Positions 1 through 8,074 of a DNA stretch of 64,000 bases are shown here, piece after piece (position 1 is the stretch's first letter; each line of letters begins with the position of its first letter). The notes under the pieces were generated by a model. That model did not search any database and was not told where the DNA came from. It saw nothing but the letters and a program-made list of their open reading frames with translations. The position numbers and the translations under genes were made by a program. The stretch spans positions 351,759 to 415,758 of the forward strand of contig NZ_CVPC01000002.1 of NCBI RefSeq assembly GCF_001049735.1. The letters run 5' to 3'. The DNA is from Nereida ignava (lineage in GTDB: Bacteria > Pseudomonadota > Alphaproteobacteria > Rhodobacterales > Rhodobacteraceae).

Positions 1-1
1 C

Positions 2-46
2 AAAACAGTAAAGGCTGTGAACGCCGTTTTGCCGGCAGGCGCCTGA
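2..46 (+). CDS. C-terminal end of an upstream gene (partial)
   Basis: An open frame enters from the left edge and ends at TGA 44-46; the last 14 residues would be KTVKAVNAVLPAGA. The next gene starts 3 bases later, so this is probably the 3' end of the preceding member of the same operon. Too short to name a family. Confidence 0.35.
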   Translation, partial: KTVKAVNAVLPAGA

Positions 47-49
47 ACG

Positions 50-916
50 ATGAAGCTTGAGCAACCAAACCACCGCGCGCCCGAAACAGCAGAGCAAATG
101 CAACGGGTCCGCCCCGTCATTTGCTATCCGCCTGAAACCTTGCCGCAACCGGACGTTGGCGCGCTCAAGCATATCCGCAAAGGCGCAAAACTCTCGAACC
201 AGATCAAGATCGCGCCAAGAACCGCAGGCTGTATCGAGGTACCTGCCGGCGCGTTCTTTCGGATCGTGTCGGTGGACGGGCCGCAAGTAGGCGATTTAAA
301 CCTTTGGAACGCCAACGATCTTTCAGAGAAGTTCTATTCAGGAAAAACCCGCGCGCTGCACGGCACGCATCTGTCGACGGGCGATCAGATGTGGTCAAGC
401 TTTCCGCACATGCGCGCCATGGCAACAATCGTGGATGACACACTCGATTGGTACGGTTTCGATATGTATGGCGGCTCGGTTCATGATGTGATCGGCACGC
501 GCTGCGACCCCTACACGGGGCGGTTGCTGTCAGGTGATGACTATCATTACTGCTGTCACTCCAACCTTACCCGCGCCTTAGCCGAGCATACCAAGCTGTC
601 CGCCAGTGAGGCAGAAGCCTATGTCCATGACGTGCTGAACGTATTCATGTGCACTGGTTTTACCAGAGATACAGGGCAGTATTTCATGAAATCAAGCCCG
701 GTGCGGCCTGGTGATTACTTGGAATTTTACGCCGAGATCGATTTGCTTGTGGGGCTATCCGCCTGTCCCGGTGGCGATTGCTCATCCGAGCATTCATCGG
801 ACACTGCAAAGTGCCACCCTCTTCATATTGAGGTCTGGGACCCAGGCGAAAAAGCGCGAAAAAAGCATCAAGTGCCGCAATTGAACCCTTACTCCCAAAA
901 TCACGGGATAGGCTAG
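50..916 (+). CDS. DUF1989 (urea-carboxylase-associated) family protein
   Basis: 288 residues. The core, about residues 45-250, carries features of the DUF1989 family: the GDLNLWN segment, a histidine-bearing HGTHLSTGD segment near residue 105, GTRCDPY near 150, and CPGGDCS near 240. Two members of this family, CgdA and CgdB, form carboxyguanidine deiminase, so the family can attack guanidine-type C-N bonds; whether this protein does so is not shown by the sequence. It lies 3 bases after the end of an upstream frame and 57 bases before a diaminopropionate-lyase-like gene, so it probably belongs to the same catabolic operon. No signal peptide is visible, so it should be cytoplasmic. Family call is firm; substrate unknown. 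Confidence 0.8.
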   Translation: MKLEQPNHRAPETAEQMQRVRPVICYPPETLPQPDVGALKHIRKGAKLSNQIKIAPRTAGCIEVPAGAFFRIVSVDGPQVGDLNLWNANDLSEKFYSGKTRALHGTHLSTGDQMWSSFPHMRAMATIVDDTLDWYGFDMYGGSVHDVIGTRCDPYTGRLLSGDDYHYCCHSNLTRALAEHTKLSASEAEAYVHDVLNVFMCTGFTRDTGQYFMKSSPVRPGDYLEFYAEIDLLVGLSACPGGDCSSEHSSDTAKCHPLHIEVWDPGEKARKKHQVPQLNPYSQNHGIG

Positions 917-973
917 TGATGAAAAGAGCAACGCGACGCATCGGTTTTTGCCACGCGCCGCAGTCAGGACCAA

Positions 974-2017
974 ATGGAACTGCTTGAAAATCCATTGCGC
1001 GCGCATCCAAAGCTCGCACCGAATGCGCCCTACCCTTCAACGGATGCTGGACGCGTTGCGGAGCTTCTGAACAAATGCCCCCGTGCCGCGCAAACACCGC
1101 TGGTTGCAGCCGAAGGCCTTGCACCTGTATCGGCATTTTGGATTAAAGATGAACGTAGCCGTATGGGTCTTGGATCGTTTAAAGCGCTCGGGGCGGCTTA
1201 CGTCATCGCGCGACAGGCAAATGATATTACGGAAAACCCAGATAGCAGCACTTTGACTGGGCGCACATTTGTCACTGCCAGCGCGGGCAATCACGGGATG
1301 AGCGTCGCCGTAGGCGCGCGGCTCTTTGGTGCAAAATCAGTCGTCTATATTTCAGCCACGGTCCCCGAGGTCTTTGGTGCAAAGCTGCGCGCCCTTGGGG
1401 CCGACGTTGTGCGCGAGGGAAGCGATTACGCAGCTTCAATGGCCGCTGCGATGCAGGCCTCAAAAGACAACGGCTGGACACTTTTGTCCGACAGTTCATG
1501 GGACGGCTATACAGATTTGCCGCACACTTTGATGGAAGGCTACGTACAAATGGCAGCGGAGGCCGTCACCCAATGTCCAGAGCCCCCCACTCATATCTTT
1601 TTGCAAGCAGGCGTAGGCGGTTTGGCGGGGGCAGCGGCTGCGTATATGCGCCAAGCTTGGGGCGAAGCACCGCAGATCATCGTCGTAGAGCCCACATCAG
1701 CACCCGCTTTGCAAAAGAGCATAGAGGCGCGGAAATGCGTCTTTGCTGATGGCCCTGACAGCGTGATGGGAAGGCTTGATTGTAAAGAACCTTCTTTGAT
1801 TGCTCTCAATGGGTTAGCGCGTGATGCTAATGTAATTCTGACACTGGATGATGATGAAGTAACGCCAGTATTGTCGCGCCTTGCAACTCAAGATTTAGCC
1901 ACCACTGCGTCCGGTGGTGCGGGGGTGGCTGCTGCAATGAACGGTGACGTGCAAGCCGCCCTGAACATCACCAAAGACGCTCGCATTCTGTGCATATTAT
2001 CGGAAGTGGCTGATTGA
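974..2017 (+). CDS. Diaminopropionate ammonia-lyase-like PLP enzyme
   Basis: 347 residues, fold-type II PLP enzyme. The motif RMGLGSFKALGAAY at residues 63-76 places the PLP lysine at K70 and is typical of diaminopropionate ammonia-lyase rather than threonine dehydratase. ASAGNHG (102-108) and the glycine-rich phosphate loop AGVGGLAG near 215 complete the cofactor site. Family enzymes split 2,3-diaminopropionate into pyruvate and two ammonia. It is about 50 residues shorter than the E. coli enzyme, so the substrate may differ. An AGGA five bases before ATG 974 supports the start. The TGA stop overlaps the TTG start of the M24 gene, indicating translational coupling. The ectoine operon places a different PLP lyase (EutB) in the corresponding role. 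Confidence 0.8.
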   Translation: MELLENPLRAHPKLAPNAPYPSTDAGRVAELLNKCPRAAQTPLVAAEGLAPVSAFWIKDERSRMGLGSFKALGAAYVIARQANDITENPDSSTLTGRTFVTASAGNHGMSVAVGARLFGAKSVVYISATVPEVFGAKLRALGADVVREGSDYAASMAAAMQASKDNGWTLLSDSSWDGYTDLPHTLMEGYVQMAAEAVTQCPEPPTHIFLQAGVGGLAGAAAAYMRQAWGEAPQIIVVEPTSAPALQKSIEARKCVFADGPDSVMGRLDCKEPSLIALNGLARDANVILTLDDDEVTPVLSRLATQDLATTASGGAGVAAAMNGDVQAALNITKDARILCILSEVAD

Positions 2018-3147
2018 GGGGCTTTGAGACCTCTGAATTTGCGGCACGCACCGCAAAGGCCCAAGCCATGATAGCAAACCACGGACTTGCGGCACTGTTG
2101 CTTACAACAGAACCCGACGTCAGGTATTTCACGGGTTACTTAACCCGCTTTTGGGAAAGCCCTACCCGTCCATGGTTTTTGATCGTGCCAGCGCACGGAA
2201 AACCGGTAGCCGTCATCCCATCCATTGGTGCAGATTTAATGGGCCAGACTTGGATCGATGATATTCGGTCGTGGAGTTCCCCAGACCTAAGCGATGACGG
2301 CATCAGTCTTTTGATCGACACCCTGAAAGAGCTTGCTCCAAATGGCTTGATCGGCGTGCCAGACGGGCATGAAACGCACCTGAGGATGCCGTATCGCAAC
2401 ATTGCGACCTTGGCAGAAGCCGTTGAAATTACGACAGATCACGGCATTCTGCGTGCGCTTCGGATGGTTAAATCAGACGCCGAAATCGCTAAAGTGACCC
2501 ACGCATGTGAAATCGCGGGGCGGGCATTCTCACGCGTTCCAGAAATTGCAAGTGCCGGCGTGCCGCTCGATAAAATCTTCCGTGATTTTCAAATCCTGTG
2601 CCTTGAAGAAGGCGCTGATTGGGTGCCCTATTTGGCTGGTGCCGCAGAGCAAGATGGCTACCGTGATGTGATCTCGCCTGCGCACACCCGTGCCTTGTCA
2701 CAGGGGGATGTTCTGATGTTGGATACTGGGCTGGTGTGGGACGGCTATTTTGCGGATTTCGATCGTAATTGGTCCATCGGCAACCCCAGCAAGGCAGTTA
2801 AGGTGGCTCATCAAACCCTCATCGAAGCAAGCAACGCAGCCTTTGAAATTGCCAAACCGGGGGCGACGGCGGCAGACTTGTTTCATGCGATGAACGGCGT
2901 TCTCAGCCGCGGTGGTGAAATCACGGATGCAGGCCGTTTGGGGCATGGCTTGGGCATGTCCTTGACCGAATGGCCGTCCCTTATACCGACAGATCATACC
3001 GTCCTTGAAGCAGGTATGATCCTTACGCTCGAGCCGGGAATTGCACTGGGCGACAAGATTTTAGTGCATGAGGAGAATATCGTCATCACCGAAGGCGCGC
3101 CCTATTACATCAGCCCGCAGGCCCCGCCGGAGATCGCTTGCATATGA
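2014..3147 (+). CDS. M24-family metallohydrolase (Xaa-Pro peptidase / ectoine hydrolase / creatinase superfamily)
   Basis: 377 residues from a TTG start that overlaps the previous stop. An N-terminal creatinase-like domain (about 1-150) is followed by a pita-bread catalytic domain. All five expected metal ligands can be placed: D237 in MLDTG, D248 eleven residues later, H311 in GHGLG, E340 in LTLEPG, and E353 or E354 in HEEN. The superfamily includes proline peptidases, creatinase (which uses no metal) and ectoine hydrolase DoeA/EutD. Retained ligands argue for a metal-dependent hydrolase and against creatinase. Position between a PLP lyase and an EutA-like protein suggests that it opens a ring or amide in a small nitrogenous substrate instead of cleaving peptides; that is inference. 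Confidence 0.8.
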   Translation: MRGFETSEFAARTAKAQAMIANHGLAALLLTTEPDVRYFTGYLTRFWESPTRPWFLIVPAHGKPVAVIPSIGADLMGQTWIDDIRSWSSPDLSDDGISLLIDTLKELAPNGLIGVPDGHETHLRMPYRNIATLAEAVEITTDHGILRALRMVKSDAEIAKVTHACEIAGRAFSRVPEIASAGVPLDKIFRDFQILCLEEGADWVPYLAGAAEQDGYRDVISPAHTRALSQGDVLMLDTGLVWDGYFADFDRNWSIGNPSKAVKVAHQTLIEASNAAFEIAKPGATAADLFHAMNGVLSRGGEITDAGRLGHGLGMSLTEWPSLIPTDHTVLEAGMILTLEPGIALGDKILVHEENIVITEGAPYYISPQAPPEIACI

Positions 3148-3875
3148 TGGAAATGCCCTACTCAGTTATGCCTGTATCGGCACTTCCGCCCGCGCTTGGT
3201 GTGATCGTTTTGCAAGCGGATGAGACGCTGGAAAACGAGTTCCGCGACAGCTTTCAAGGGGTCAACGCCGCCCTTTACGTAAGCCGGATCGCCAGCGCAA
3301 AATCCGTAACGCCGGAAGCACTACGCGCGATGAAAGACGACATCACAGCCTCCGCGCGGCTGTTACCAAGCACCGTGCCCTATGCGGCAATCGGCTATGG
3401 ATGTACGTCAGCCAGCGCAATCATCGGGTCTGACGCAATCGAGGAAATGGTGCAAAGCGTCTGCGACGTTGCAAATGTCACCAACCCACTTCGCGCAGCA
3501 ATTGCATATGCCGCGGAACAAAGCGTGTCACGAATGGCGTTGCTGTCACCCTATACAGAAAGCGTGAATGAGCCACTTAGGCGCGCATTCGCTACCGCCG
3601 GGCTTTCGACATATGTTTTTGGCAGCTTCAATGAGCCAGTAGAGTCCAGAGTGGCACGGATTGATCCTGCTTCAATTATCGAATCTGCTATCAGATTGGG
3701 ACAAGACCCTGACGTGGATTCTGTTTTCATCAGCTGCACTAACCTCAAAACCGCAAGTGCAATCCCTGTGATACGGGATCAGCTACAAAAGCCCGTTTTC
3801 TCAAGCAATTCAGCACTATCGTGGCATCTGAAAACCTATGCAAAATCGCATAATTTTACTGCTGAGGCCCCCTAA
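3144..3875 (+). CDS. EutA / maleate-isomerase-like protein (Asp/Glu racemase superfamily)
   Basis: Start chosen at ATG 3144, which overlaps the previous stop as ATGA; an in-frame TTG at 3138 and ATGs at 3147 and 3153 are alternatives. 243 residues. Two catalytic-type cysteines are present in the usual contexts: C87 in GYGCTSAS and C197 in FISCTNL, matching the Cys pair of arylmalonate decarboxylase and maleate isomerase. The C-terminal stretch PVFSSNSALSWHL resembles the conserved end of EutA and maleate isomerase. Members isomerise, racemise or decarboxylate small acids through a cysteine pair. In ectoine operons EutA is needed for hydroxyectoine use; here it sits with an M24 hydrolase and a PLP lyase, a similar combination. 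Substrate unknown. Confidence 0.75.
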   Translation: MMEMPYSVMPVSALPPALGVIVLQADETLENEFRDSFQGVNAALYVSRIASAKSVTPEALRAMKDDITASARLLPSTVPYAAIGYGCTSASAIIGSDAIEEMVQSVCDVANVTNPLRAAIAYAAEQSVSRMALLSPYTESVNEPLRRAFATAGLSTYVFGSFNEPVESRVARIDPASIIESAIRLGQDPDVDSVFISCTNLKTASAIPVIRDQLQKPVFSSNSALSWHLKTYAKSHNFTAEAP

Positions 3876-3970
3876 ATGGAAATCGGGTTGCGGCATAGAA
3901 CCATGGATGTTTTCATCATCCGCAACAACAGGGTCGAAAACGATCCGGCAAAGACAACAAGGAGATGCGT

Positions 3971-5074
3971 GTGACCGATTTGGGTGATGACCAGTCGTTC
4001 GTGAAGTTTGATCGCGTTCAAAAGTCGTATGACGGCGAAAACCTCGTGGTAAAGGATTTGAACCTCGCGATGCCTCAGGGCGAGTTTCTGACGATGCTGG
4101 GGCCATCGGGGTCGGGCAAGACCACGTGTCTTATGATGCTCGCGGGATTTGAGACTGCTACGCACGGTGAAATTTTGTTGGACGGAAAGCCGATCAACAA
4201 TATTCCACCGCATAAACGCGGCATTGGCATGGTGTTTCAAAACTATGCGCTGTTCCCGCATATGACGGTTGCGGAAAACCTCGCTTTCCCGCTTGAGGTT
4301 CGCAAATTGGGCAAGTCCGAGCGTGAAGCAAAAGTGAAGCGCGCATTGGATATGGTTCAGATGGGTGACTTTGGCGGCCGCCGTCCTGCGCAACTCTCTG
4401 GTGGGCAGCAACAACGTGTGGCCCTTGCCCGCGCGCTGGTGTTTGAGCCAGAGCTGGTTTTGATGGATGAGCCCCTTGGCGCGCTTGATAAACAGTTGCG
4501 CGAACACATGCAGTTCGAGATCACGCGACTTGCCCATGAGCTTGGTATCACAACAGTCTACGTTACCCACGACCAAACTGAAGCGCTGACCATGTCAGAC
4601 CGCGTTGCGGTTTTCGAAGATGGCCGCATTCAGCAGTTGGCCGCCCCAGATACCCTTTATGAAGAGCCTGACAATAGCTTTGTGGCGCAGTTCATCGGCG
4701 AGAATAACACCCTTGAGGGCATCGTGACCGAACTGAAGGGCCCCGATTTGTGCACAGTAAAACTTGATGGGGGCGAAATCATTGAGGCCAAGCCCGTCAA
4801 CGTATCAGCAGTCGGCGACCGGACACGCGTTTCCATCCGACCAGAGCGCGTTGAGATGAGCATGGACCGGCTTCAAGAAGGGGCGCACACCCTGAAGGCC
4901 GAAGTCCTAGAGTTTATTTACATGGGCGACATTTTCCGGACGCGGTTGCGCGTTGCAGGCAACGAAGAGTTTGTCGTCAAAACACGGAACGCACCGGATC
5001 AGCCCCGTCTGACGCCAGGCACACAAATTGAGATTGGTTGGTTGCCGGAAGATTGCCGCGCACTCGACGCATAA
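3971..5074 (+). CDS. ABC importer ATP-binding protein, PotA type
   Basis: Start set at GTG 3971 because GGAG at 3961-3964 is well spaced for it but touches the upstream ATG 3965. 367 residues. Walker A GPSGSGKT at 44-51, Q-loop FQNYALFP near 90, signature LSGGQQQ near 142, Walker B LVLMDEP near 163, and the H-loop VTHDQ near 199 are all intact. A C-terminal TOBE-type domain of about 120 residues follows, as in PotA and other CUT1/polyamine-type ATPases. It energises the importer made with the downstream binding protein and two permeases. It starts 95 bases after the catabolic genes, so uptake and breakdown are probably co-expressed. Polyamine type describes the family, not the proven substrate. 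Confidence 0.9.
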   Translation: MTDLGDDQSFVKFDRVQKSYDGENLVVKDLNLAMPQGEFLTMLGPSGSGKTTCLMMLAGFETATHGEILLDGKPINNIPPHKRGIGMVFQNYALFPHMTVAENLAFPLEVRKLGKSEREAKVKRALDMVQMGDFGGRRPAQLSGGQQQRVALARALVFEPELVLMDEPLGALDKQLREHMQFEITRLAHELGITTVYVTHDQTEALTMSDRVAVFEDGRIQQLAAPDTLYEEPDNSFVAQFIGENNTLEGIVTELKGPDLCTVKLDGGEIIEAKPVNVSAVGDRTRVSIRPERVEMSMDRLQEGAHTLKAEVLEFIYMGDIFRTRLRVAGNEEFVVKTRNAPDQPRLTPGTQIEIGWLPEDCRALDA

Positions 5075-5086
5075 GGAAATTCCTGT

Positions 5087-5108
5087 CGGGGTGCGTTTTG
5101 CGTCCCCG
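5087..5108 (+). other. Short stem-loop between ATPase and binding-protein genes
   Basis: CGGGG (5087-5091) pairs with CCCCG (5104-5108) around a TGCGTTTTGCGT loop, 13 bases after the ATPase stop. No T-run follows, so it is not a standard terminator; it may mark an RNA processing point in the operon. Confidence 0.3.
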
Positions 5109-5173
5109 TGCAGGCGTTCGGGCTAACTCGTGACCCGCTTAAGATAAATCGCGAGACTAAACTGGGAGTTACC

Positions 5174-6289
5174 ATGCAAATTAAGAATATTGTTTCAGCG
5201 GTATCTGTTCTAGCTCTAATGGCAGGCACAGCATCCGCAGATGGCGAAATGGCCAACGACATGACCCTTGTAAGCTGGGGCGGCGCATATCAGCAAAGCC
5301 AAATCAACGCTTACGCTGATCCATATGTCGCCATGAACGAAGGCGTCTCTGTGACGTGGGACGAAAGTTCTGCTGAAGCGGTGGCCAAACTTCGCGCTAT
5401 GAACGAAGCAGGTAACATCACATGGGATGTGGTGGACGTTGTGGCATCTGACGCGTTGCGTCTGTGCGACGAAGGCCTCGCACTTGAAATTGACGCAGAC
5501 GAAGATCTTGCGCCAGCACCAGACGGCACATCTGCAGCAGATGATTTCGGTGACCTGATGGTTGGCGATTGTTTCATCCCGCAGATCGTCTACTCAACAA
5601 CATTTGGCTACCGCACAGATATGGTGCCAGCCGGTGTAGAGCCGCCAAACGACATTTGTGACGTGTTCGACATCGACACATATCCAGGCTTGCGCTCACT
5701 TGAGAAGCGTCCGATCAACAACGTTGAATGGGCCCTGCTGTGTGACGGCGTTGCAAAAGAAGACGTATACGACGTTCTGGAAACTGAAGAAGGTCAAGAA
5801 CGTGCGTTGGCCAAGCTCGGCACAATCAAAGACAACGTGATCTGGTGGTCCGCAGGTGCAGACACACCGCAACTGTTGGCAGATGGCGAAGTGTTCATCG
5901 GCTCAACATATAACGGCCGTCTGTTCGCAGCGATCGAAGAACAAGACCAGCCGATTGGCATGATGTGGGACGCGCAGGTGTTTGACCTTGACGGCTGGAT
6001 CATTCCAGAAGGTCTGTCAGATGAGCGTTTGGCCCGTGCCAAAGACTTCATCTACTTTGCAACAGACACACAGCGTCTTGCAGACCAAGCGAAGTACATC
6101 TCGTACGGCCCTGCACGTCTGTCATCTGCACCACTTGTTGGTCAGCACGCAACACTGGGTATCGACATGGCACAGCACATGCCAACAGACCCGGCAAACG
6201 CACAGAACACATTCTTGTATAACTACGAGTTCTGGGCCGACTACCGCGACGACATCGACGCGAAATTCCAAGCGTGGCTTGCACAGTAA
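5174..6289 (+). CDS. Periplasmic substrate-binding protein, PotD type
   Basis: Start set at ATG 5174, preceded by GGGAG and followed by a signal peptide (MQIKNIVSAVSVLALMAGTA, cleavage near ASADG). 371 residues. The mature protein begins with LVSWGGAYQQSQ, the usual first strand of spermidine/putrescine-type binding proteins, and contains the hinge-type segment VIWWSAGADTPQLL near residue 230. It captures the substrate in the periplasm for the ABC importer. Families of this shape bind polyamines, opines, choline-like and other cationic or amino-acid compounds, so PotD similarity does not fix the ligand. A strong stem-loop follows the gene and could protect its transcript. Confidence 0.9.
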   Translation: MQIKNIVSAVSVLALMAGTASADGEMANDMTLVSWGGAYQQSQINAYADPYVAMNEGVSVTWDESSAEAVAKLRAMNEAGNITWDVVDVVASDALRLCDEGLALEIDADEDLAPAPDGTSAADDFGDLMVGDCFIPQIVYSTTFGYRTDMVPAGVEPPNDICDVFDIDTYPGLRSLEKRPINNVEWALLCDGVAKEDVYDVLETEEGQERALAKLGTIKDNVIWWSAGADTPQLLADGEVFIGSTYNGRLFAAIEEQDQPIGMMWDAQVFDLDGWIIPEGLSDERLARAKDFIYFATDTQRLADQAKYISYGPARLSSAPLVGQHATLGIDMAQHMPTDPANAQNTFLYNYEFWADYRDDIDAKFQAWLAQ

Positions 6290-6305
6290 GCAGTACGCTT
6301 AACAC

Positions 6306-6342
6306 ATTGGGAGGGGGCTTTGCGGCCCCTTCCCGTCCAATG
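6306..6342 (+). other. Intercistronic stem-loop after the binding-protein gene
   Basis: The stretch forms a long imperfect hairpin: ATTGGGAGGGG on the left and CCCCTTCCCGTCCAAT on the right, loop around 6317-6325. It lies 16 bases after the binding-protein stop and about 60 bases before the permease start, with no T-run. Such hairpins commonly keep binding-protein mRNA more abundant than permease mRNA. Confidence 0.45.
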
Positions 6343-6403
6343 ATAACCGGCACGACAAATATGCCGGACACCAAATTCCAACAACTGTACCGACGGGGTC
6401 CAC

Positions 6404-8071
6404 ATGAGCGATATGACATCTTCCGGCCAAATGCTCGCGGCGGATGGAACGCCACTTAAGACGAGCCTTGCGCGCGCACTTCGACGTCAGAAACTCCGCG
6501 CACTTGCGCTGATTGCACCGCTTTTGCTGTTCGTTGTGATCACCTTCATCGTACCGATTGCCACGATGTTGTTCCGGTCAGTTGAAAACCAGATCGTCTC
6601 AAGCACGATGCCCCAAGCCGTAGAGCTGCTTCAACAATGGGACAGCGCCACAGGCGTCGCCCCCGATGAGGCCGTATACCAAGCCCTTTATTTCGACCTT
6701 TTCAAAGCCGCAGAAGCCAAAGAGCACACGAAACTTGGCACTCGGCTTAACTATGAACAAACTGGCACGTCGTCGCTTTTCCGCACATCGGGGCGCAAGC
6801 TTGATGATGTGGGCGAGCTTTGGCAGGATCCAATCGAAGATATCGCACCCGCCCTAAAAGACGGCGAGACATGGTTTGCGATGATGTCAGGAACCGGCTC
6901 CAACACTGTATTGGAAGAACGCCGTGCGCTTTGGGCCTCGCTCGTCGAAGAGCCTTTTGCAGGCGATGTTGGCATCACTATTTCAGATGAAATTGCCCAG
7001 ATGCTTCCCCTCACCACCGCCGCCTACGCGGACTGGGCGATTTATGAGGCCATCGAAGACGGCAAGGACATCTCAAAACGCGATCCATGGGAAGCGGTTT
7101 ACGCAGGGCTTGGCCTTGATTTGCGCAGCGATGCAACTGTCCGCGCGGTCAATGCCTACACTGGCCCGCATGCGGCCGACCTACAGCTGCTGACAGCTAA
7201 TCTGGATCAAATGCCAAACACGATGTTCAAAGACGCCTTTGCGGAAATGGACGAAGATTGGCTTGATCCAGAGGTCTGGGAAGCGATCAAAATCTACAGC
7301 CCTAACTACACCTCTGGTTATTTCTTGAACGCGGTCGACATGAAAAAAGGTGTTGAAACCGCTGAGATGCGTCCCGAGAACCAACAGATCTATATCACGC
7401 TTTTCAAACGCACACTTTGGATGTCTCTGGTCATTACAGCAAGCTGCATTATCCTTGGCTATCCCGTCGCGTGGCTGTTGGCGAACCTGCCGATGCGGAC
7501 CGCTAACGTGTTGATGATCTTGGTGCTGCTGCCCTTTTGGACATCACTTTTGGTACGTACATCCGCTTGGAAAGTGCTGCTGCAACAGCAAGGTGTGATC
7601 AACGAAATCCTCGTCTGGCTTGGCTTTGTTGATGACGCAAACCGCTTAATCTTGATGAACAACGCCACCGGCACAGTCATCGCCATGACACACATCCTGA
7701 TGCCCTTCATGATTTTGCCGCTTTACTCAGTGATGAAGACCATCCCACCCAGTTATTTGCGCGCGGCCAAAAGCCTTGGCGCGACGAACTTTACTGCATT
7801 CCGTCGCGTGTATTTCCCACAATCTGTACCAGGCATCGGTGCGGGCTCAATCCTCGTGTTCATCTTGGCGATCGGCTATTACATCACGCCCGAAATTGTG
7901 GGTGGCACAGATGGCGTGCTGATCTCAAACCGTATTGCCTATCACATTTCAAGCTCACTCAACTGGGGGCTGGCAGCGGCACTTGGATCAATTTTGCTAG
8001 CGCTGGTGATGGTGCTCTACTGGCTCTACGACCGGATCGTAGGCATCGATAACGTGAAACTGGGGGGCTGA
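6404..8071 (+). CDS. ABC permease, PotB type, with large periplasmic insert
   Basis: 555 residues, nearly twice the usual PotB length of about 285. One membrane segment lies at residues 31-56. About 270 mostly hydrophilic, acidic residues follow before the normal permease core begins near YITLFKRTLWMSLVI. The core has the usual five further membrane segments and an EAA loop (YLRAAKSLGATNFTAFRRVY near residue 450) that docks on the ATPase. The insert lies between helix 1 and helix 2, so it should protrude into the periplasm and may contact the binding protein. The gene stops 3 bases before the second permease. Permease call is firm; the role of the insert is unknown. Confidence 0.88.
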   Translation: MSDMTSSGQMLAADGTPLKTSLARALRRQKLRALALIAPLLLFVVITFIVPIATMLFRSVENQIVSSTMPQAVELLQQWDSATGVAPDEAVYQALYFDLFKAAEAKEHTKLGTRLNYEQTGTSSLFRTSGRKLDDVGELWQDPIEDIAPALKDGETWFAMMSGTGSNTVLEERRALWASLVEEPFAGDVGITISDEIAQMLPLTTAAYADWAIYEAIEDGKDISKRDPWEAVYAGLGLDLRSDATVRAVNAYTGPHAADLQLLTANLDQMPNTMFKDAFAEMDEDWLDPEVWEAIKIYSPNYTSGYFLNAVDMKKGVETAEMRPENQQIYITLFKRTLWMSLVITASCIILGYPVAWLLANLPMRTANVLMILVLLPFWTSLLVRTSAWKVLLQQQGVINEILVWLGFVDDANRLILMNNATGTVIAMTHILMPFMILPLYSVMKTIPPSYLRAAKSLGATNFTAFRRVYFPQSVPGIGAGSILVFILAIGYYITPEIVGGTDGVLISNRIAYHISSSLNWGLAAALGSILLALVMVLYWLYDRIVGIDNVKLGG

Positions 8072-8074
8072 TTT

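Noticed and set aside
684..1136. Minus-strand frame across the DUF1989/lyase junction
   Set aside because: Overlaps two supported genes and has an unlikely arginine-rich composition.
3872..4576. Long minus-strand frame (234 residues)
   Set aside because: It lies fully opposite the PotA-type ATPase gene, whose motifs are intact; the antisense product resembles no family.
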